DNA of 7,864 bases from Cytophagales bacterium (GTDB lineage Bacteria > Bacteroidota > Bacteroidia > Cytophagales > ES-bin-26), in assembly GCA_014379925.1 (NCBI GenBank), contig JACMKY010000597.1, forward strand, positions 1-7,864, written 5' to 3'. Position 1 is the first letter of the stretch. Each line of letters begins with the position of its first letter. A model generated the notes under the pieces. It did not search any database, was not told the origin of the DNA, and saw only the letters and a list, made by a program, of their open reading frames with translations. The position numbers and the translations under genes are program-made. Positions 3,921-7,864 of this stretch are shown here, piece by piece.

Positions 3921-6176
3921 CTACTCCAGCAGCGACACGTGCCCCTTGTAGCGACGTCGGGTGTACCGGATCAGGTAGAAGTAATCGCCGGTGGGGTAGT
4001 TGCCGCCCTCCCAGCGGAAATCACGGCGGTTGGATTGAAAAGCCAGCTTGCCCCAGCGGTTGTAGATCTCAATGCTTTCGAAGCGTTCCTGGCAATTGTC
4101 GCTGGGCAGGTTGGGGATGGTAAAGGCGTTGTTCCAGCGGTCGCCGTTAGGGGTGAACACGTTGCTGGGCTCGAATACGTAATCCGCGGGCTGGTCGCGA
4201 ATGAGCAGGCTCACCGTCACGGTATCGAAGCGGTCGTTTCCGCAGGTATTGTCTTCGGTGATGAAGTCAATGACGTAGGTGCCTTCCTCCCGACCCTGTA
4301 AAGTTCCGCAGTCGGGATCCCACGCGAAGGGTGAAATCACCCGGCCCAATCCGGATTTTTCCTCAAACCGCATCCCCAGGTCGGCCAGGTTGAATCCCCG
4401 GCCCTGCGCTTTCAAGGTGATCAGGTCCCGGTCAGCATCTTCGGCAATGACGTCGAACACGATGGCTTGGCCGAGGGCAATGGGCGAAAGCGAATCGGCG
4501 GGGTTGGGGTTGAGTCCAATGTAGAATTCCCCGGCGTTGCCCGGCAAGGTAGTGCGGACGGTGGGAGGAATGTTGGAATCCAACGCGTAGTTCAGCGTTA
4601 CCGTGGTGATGCTGCTCTGGTTCACGTCGCACCGTTGGTCGCGGACGATGAAATCCACCACGTAGGTACGCTGGCTGGTGGCCGCGCACGTCGGCTTCCA
4701 TTCGAAAGGAGTCGTGAGGCTGCCAACCGCCGAGCCATTGGTAAAACGCATCCCCACCGCGGCCAAGTTGAAGCCCCGGCCAACGGCTTCCAGGGTGATG
4801 TTGTCGCGGTCGGCGTCGTTGGCGGACACGTTGAACCGCAGCTGGCTGGTGTCCCTCAGCGTCGCCGTATTGAGGGGCAGGTTGGTTTCAACGGTGGGTT
4901 TCCGGTTGAGGCGGGGTTTGAAGAGAATCTTCACCAGCAGGGTATCCGTTTGGGGAGCGGGACAACCCTGGTCACGGGCAATGATCTCGAAGATGAGCGG
5001 TTCGTTGTTGGTGCTTTCCGCGCAGGTATTCCAGCACAGCTGGGTGCGGAGCGTATCGCCGCGACCCCTGATCAGGCCACTGCTGGGCGTGAGGGTGACG
5101 AAGTTCTTGTTTTCGAAGTTGAGGGGACGGAGGGAAAGCGTGAGCTGGGTTTGCGGATCGGAATCGGTCATCAGCAGGTTGAAACAGCGTTCCCCGTCGG
5201 GTTCGATGATGAGGGTTTCCCGCGAGGAATAAAACCCGGTTTTCCCCACTTCGCGCATGTTGACGCCGGGCGCGGCATTGCGGGGACAATCGAGGGCCAT
5301 CAGCTGAAAGTCGCGCCGGACGGCCCCGATTTTCACGTTGTCGCGGTACTCTTCGCACAACACGGAAAATACGTACAGACCGGTTTGATTGGCCGTGACG
5401 GTAAGTTGCCCGGTGGCCGGATTGATGCGCAACGGCCTGGGGCCGGGAATCACGTTGTTGAGCGTGATGCCGGCGGTCCAGGTGACCGGGGGGTAGTTTG
5501 AGCTACCAGTGTTGGCGGGGCTGGGTGCGCTGGGCGAGCTGTACCCGCGGTACGGGGTTACCAACGAATAGCGAAGCTGGTCGCCGTCGGGGTCGGTGGC
5601 ACCGAAGTTAAACGCAAAAGGCTCGTTGAGGCAGATGTAGTCGCCCACTGGCTTGCCGAACTTGGGCGAGGAGTTGAGCAGGGCAGTCCCGTTGCGGATC
5701 ACCGCCGGGAATTCCAGGTAGAAGGTGTTGCCCACGTCGCCCGGACGCTGGATGTTGGTGATGGTGCCGTTGCGGCAGCAACGCTCCCACACCACGTAGT
5801 AGCCTTCGGCGTCGGTGAAGAACTCCTTGCTGAGCGAAAGCGGGGCCCCGTACCGGATCAGCCGGGTTTTGACGCGGGCGTTGGTGCAGGTGGGATTGGT
5901 GTAGTTTACCGACTCGTTGCCCAACCGGGGAAGCGTGAGGGTAAGGACGGGAGAATTGTCCCGCTTCCGGAAGACCGTGGCCGTAATGTTGGCGTCTTCC
6001 GCCTGGGGATTGCCGTTGATTTCGTCGAAGTACAGGTTGAGCGTGAGCTGGTAGGTGCCCAGTACCCGGTCCGTCAGGGTCAACTCGAACTCGCCACCCA
6101 CGATGTGCGTGGCCCAGGCGGCCCGGGAAAGGATCAGCAAGGCCAGCAGCCATCCAACCGTATAAATTCTTCTCAT
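3921..6176 (-). CDS. Secreted multidomain protein with CHU_C / T9SS type B sorting domain
   Basis: This 751-residue exported protein is probably carried to the cell surface or released by the type IX secretion system; its specific role is unknown. The start at 6176 is chosen because MRRIYTVGWLLALLILSRAAWA is then a clean signal peptide cut after A22; an upstream in-frame ATG at 6260 would bury it behind 28 residues. Residues 23 to about 300 form a module seen in other Bacteroidota CHU_C proteins, opening THIVGGEF and containing ERCCRN (131-136) and a DPDGD stretch (195-199). Residues about 330-420, 428-532 and 538-661 are three Ig/cadherin-like modules, each with W-x2/3-C then D-x-x-C; the last two share near-identical DADRD...GRGFNLA..GMRF segments. 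Residues about 667-751 are the CHU_C domain: NVFTPNGD (672-679), IYNRWGK (704-710), G-DYFY (730-734) and the terminal KGHVSLLE. The CHU_C domain was first named for gliding-associated proteins, but it is a sorting signal and does not prove a motility role. The gene is divergent from rlmD and convergent with the TPR gene; no terminator with a U tract was seen downstream on its strand. Confidence 0.9.
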   Translation of the reverse strand: MRRIYTVGWLLALLILSRAAWATHIVGGEFELTLTDRVLGTYQLTLNLYFDEINGNPQAEDANITATVFRKRDNSPVLTLTLPRLGNESVNYTNPTCTNARVKTRLIRYGAPLSLSKEFFTDAEGYYVVWERCCRNGTITNIQRPGDVGNTFYLEFPAVIRNGTALLNSSPKFGKPVGDYICLNEPFAFNFGATDPDGDQLRYSLVTPYRGYSSPSAPSPANTGSSNYPPVTWTAGITLNNVIPGPRPLRINPATGQLTVTANQTGLYVFSVLCEEYRDNVKIGAVRRDFQLMALDCPRNAAPGVNMREVGKTGFYSSRETLIIEPDGERCFNLLMTDSDPQTQLTLSLRPLNFENKNFVTLTPSSGLIRGRGDTLRTQLCWNTCAESTNNEPLIFEIIARDQGCPAPQTDTLLVKILFKPRLNRKPTVETNLPLNTATLRDTSQLRFNVSANDADRDNITLEAVGRGFNLAAVGMRFTNGSAVGSLTTPFEWKPTCAATSQRTYVVDFIVRDQRCDVNQSSITTVTLNYALDSNIPPTVRTTLPGNAGEFYIGLNPNPADSLSPIALGQAIVFDVIAEDADRDLITLKAQGRGFNLADLGMRFEEKSGLGRVISPFAWDPDCGTLQGREEGTYVIDFITEDNTCGNDRFDTVTVSLLIRDQPADYVFEPSNVFTPNGDRWNNAFTIPNLPSDNCQERFESIEIYNRWGKLAFQSNRRDFRWEGGNYPTGDYFYLIRYTRRRYKGHVSLLE

Positions 6177-6391
6177 AGCGTAGAAATAGTGATGAATGGC
6201 GGCCAACTGCCCGCCCGTCCGGGGTAATTCGGAAAATAAGGAAACGAAAGGTACACACATCTTACTTCAAAAAGAATAGTTTTGCGATAAAATAGTCAAT
6301 TACTTCGATGAATCGCCCCCAGCGAGGGTTGGAAAACGTCCGGGAGGGGATCAGCGGGGGAGTGGGGAGCTTGGCGAAGCGCGGACACCGG
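6177..6391. promoter_or_regulatory. Divergent intergenic region between the CHU_C gene and rlmD
   Basis: The two flanking genes start outward from here, so both promoters should lie within or near this interval. This is inferred from gene layout rather than from strong motifs. The part at about 6225-6305 is AT-rich, as expected for promoters. Bacteroidota promoters use TTTG near -33 and TAnnTTTG near -7. On the minus strand TACCTTTC (around 6253-6246) matches the -7 motif at all but the last base, but its upstream TTTG is too close. On the plus strand a TTTG at about 6291-6294 precedes TACTTCGA by about 16 bases, also imperfect. No riboswitch or hairpin with clear structure was recognised. 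Confidence 0.45.
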
Positions 6392-7819
6392 ATGGGAAAA
6401 AGGAAAGACAAACAGTTCGTACTGGAAAACATCCGCGTGGAGGACTTTGCGGCCGAAGGCAAGTGCATTGCCCGTCACGAAGGAGCCGTGGTTTTCATCG
6501 AAGGGGTCGTTGCCCCGGGAGACCTGGTGGACGTGCGCGTGCTGCGGAAGAAAAAGAACTTCCTGGAGGCGGTGGTCACGCGCGTCCACGCGTTTTCGGA
6601 CCAGCGGGCAGAACCGTTCTGCGAGCACTTCGGCGTTTGCGGCGGGTGCAAGTGGCAGCACATCCCCTACGAAACGCAGCTTCGTCAGAAACAGCAGCAA
6701 GTAACCGACCACCTCGAGCGCATTGCCAAGGTATCCCTGCCACCGATCAGTCCGATCCTGCCTTCGGCCCGAACCCGGTACTACCGCAACAAGCTGGAAT
6801 TTACCTTTTCACCCAACCGCTGGCTCACGCCCGACGAGATGCACGCCGAAACGGACTCGGAAAAACGGGCGCTGGGTTTCCACATTCCCCGGCGGTTCGA
6901 CAAGATCCTCGACATCCGCCGTTGTCACCTGCAACCCGACCCTTCCAACGCCATTCGGTTGGCCGTCAAAGCGTTTGCGCTGGCCAACGACCTGCCGTTT
7001 TTCGACAACGTGCACTTCGAGGGACTGCTGCGCAACCTGGTCATCCGCACCACCGACGCCGGCGAAGTGATGGTGATCGTGCAGTTTTTTCAAGCCGACC
7101 CGGTGGCAACCGAAAACCTGCTCGTTTACCTCCGCGAAGCATTTCCCGAAATTACCTCCCTGCACTACGTGGTCAACGGCAAGGGCAACGATACTTTCCA
7201 CGACCTGGAGGTAGTTCTTTTCCACGGCCAGCCGTACCTCACCGAGCGAATGGAGGACCTGCAGTTCCGGATCGGAGCCAAGTCGTTTTACCAGACCAAC
7301 GCCGCCCAGGCGTACGAACTCTACCGGGTGGTCCGCACCTACGCCAACATCCAACCGCACGAAACGGTCTACGATCTCTACACGGGTACGGGAACGATCG
7401 CCAATTTCGTGGCGCGGCAGGCGGGCAAGGTAGTGGGGCTGGAGTACGTGCCCGCGGCCATCGAAGATGCCAAGGCCAATTCCGCCCTCAACGGCATCCA
7501 AAACACCGCCTTCTTCGCCGGCGACATCCGGCACCTGCTCACGGAGGATTTCCTGCGGGCCAACGGCCGCCCCGACGTCGTGATCACCGACCCGCCCCGG
7601 GCGGGAATGGAAGCCCCGGTCACGCAGATGCTGCGGCGGGCCGGGCCGGGCCGGATCGTCTACGTGAGCTGCAACCCCGCCACGCAGGCGCGCGACCTGG
7701 CCTTGCTCGACGAAGCGTACGCCGTGAAGGCGGTGCAACCGGTGGATATGTTCCCGCACACCTACCACGTGGAAAACGTGGTGCTGCTGGAGCGGAGAAG
7801 CGAAGCCGGGGGTTTTTAG
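6392..7819 (+). CDS. rlmD: 23S rRNA (uracil-5)-methyltransferase, RlmD/RlmCD type
   Basis: This enzyme uses S-adenosylmethionine to convert a uridine of 23S rRNA to 5-methyluridine: U1939 for RlmD, U1939 and U747 for the dual enzyme RlmCD. The target cannot be told from sequence alone. It has 475 residues. A TRAM RNA-binding domain occupies about 5-66. The [4Fe-4S] cysteines are C77, C83 and C86 (C-x5-C-x2-C) with C178 (RRCHLQP). The Rossmann-like methyltransferase domain fills about 290-470, with FYQTN (299-303), the SAM loop DLYTGTGTI (328-336), TDPPRAG (399-405), catalytic nucleophile C427 in YVSCNP and the general base E461 in HVENV. All expected catalytic residues are present. An in-frame ATG at 6308 would give 503 residues, but its extra 28 are Gly- and Arg-rich and do not resemble the usual N-terminus; 6392 places the charged lead-in and TRAM domain as in the family. 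Neither start has a clear ribosome binding site. The gene is probably monocistronic, and only 45 bases follow it. Confidence 0.94.
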   Translation: MGKRKDKQFVLENIRVEDFAAEGKCIARHEGAVVFIEGVVAPGDLVDVRVLRKKKNFLEAVVTRVHAFSDQRAEPFCEHFGVCGGCKWQHIPYETQLRQKQQQVTDHLERIAKVSLPPISPILPSARTRYYRNKLEFTFSPNRWLTPDEMHAETDSEKRALGFHIPRRFDKILDIRRCHLQPDPSNAIRLAVKAFALANDLPFFDNVHFEGLLRNLVIRTTDAGEVMVIVQFFQADPVATENLLVYLREAFPEITSLHYVVNGKGNDTFHDLEVVLFHGQPYLTERMEDLQFRIGAKSFYQTNAAQAYELYRVVRTYANIQPHETVYDLYTGTGTIANFVARQAGKVVGLEYVPAAIEDAKANSALNGIQNTAFFAGDIRHLLTEDFLRANGRPDVVITDPPRAGMEAPVTQMLRRAGPGRIVYVSCNPATQARDLALLDEAYAVKAVQPVDMFPHTYHVENVVLLERRSEAGGF

Positions 7820-7864
7820 CGTTTCAAGGGGAACAAATGCGTTGCTTTCAGGCGGCAACTACTT

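Noticed and set aside
4467..5501. Plus-strand open frame opposite the CHU_C gene
   Set aside because: It is antisense to a protein with clear signal peptide, repeats and sorting domain. The Gly/Val/Arg-rich translation has no recognisable domain.
6809..7858. Minus-strand open frame opposite rlmD reaching the window end
   Set aside because: It is antisense to a gene with intact Fe-S, SAM-binding and catalytic motifs. The His/Val/Gly-rich translation is a typical shadow.
1..7864. Search for CRISPR arrays, tRNA or rRNA genes, toxin-antitoxin pairs or defence genes
   Set aside because: No regularly spaced repeats, no tRNA cloverleaf or rRNA-like stretch and no small paired reading frames in the gaps were found. 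No intergenic gap reaches 300 bases.

Overview
The window looks like chromosomal DNA from a moderately GC-rich member of the Bacteroidota, most likely the Cytophagales. The main evidence is a large secreted protein ending in a CHU_C / type B type IX secretion (T9SS) sorting domain, a domain largely confined to this phylum. Supporting evidence is the lack of clear purine-rich ribosome binding sites and a Bacteroidota-type signal peptide with a Gln at the start of the mature protein. The genus cannot be fixed from sequence alone.

Layout: (1) 1-1024 is a complete, AT-rich IS982-family insertion sequence. It has perfect 18-bp terminal inverted repeats and an intact DDE transposase on the minus strand. 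(2) 1025-1249 is a mixed-composition leader. (3) 1250-2749 (+) is glycerol kinase, glpK. (4) 2750-2957 is an AT-rich spacer with a 16-bp perfect palindrome. (5) 2958-3752 (+) is a secreted five-TPR protein of unknown role, followed by a strong intrinsic terminator at 3804-3833. (6) 3921-6176 (-), convergent with the TPR gene, encodes a 751-residue modular secreted protein. Its parts are a signal peptide, a conserved Cys-containing N-terminal module, Ig/cadherin-like modules and a CHU_C sorting domain. (7) 6177-6391 is a divergent intergenic region. (8) 6392-7819 (+) is a 23S rRNA uracil-5 methyltransferase of the RlmD/RlmCD type. (9) 7820-7864 holds nothing recognisable.

The genes do not form one pathway. 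They are a metabolic kinase, an envelope or periplasmic TPR protein, a T9SS-exported surface or secreted protein and an rRNA modification enzyme, mostly as separate transcription units. The one clearly mobile feature is the IS982 element, whose right end lies about 225 bp upstream of glpK. I found no defence system, CRISPR array, RNA gene or clearly novel multi-gene system. The points most worth a second look are the repeated cysteine-pair architecture of the CHU_C protein, the absence of the usual fructose-1,6-bisphosphate-site residues in GlpK, and the intact IS element next to glpK.
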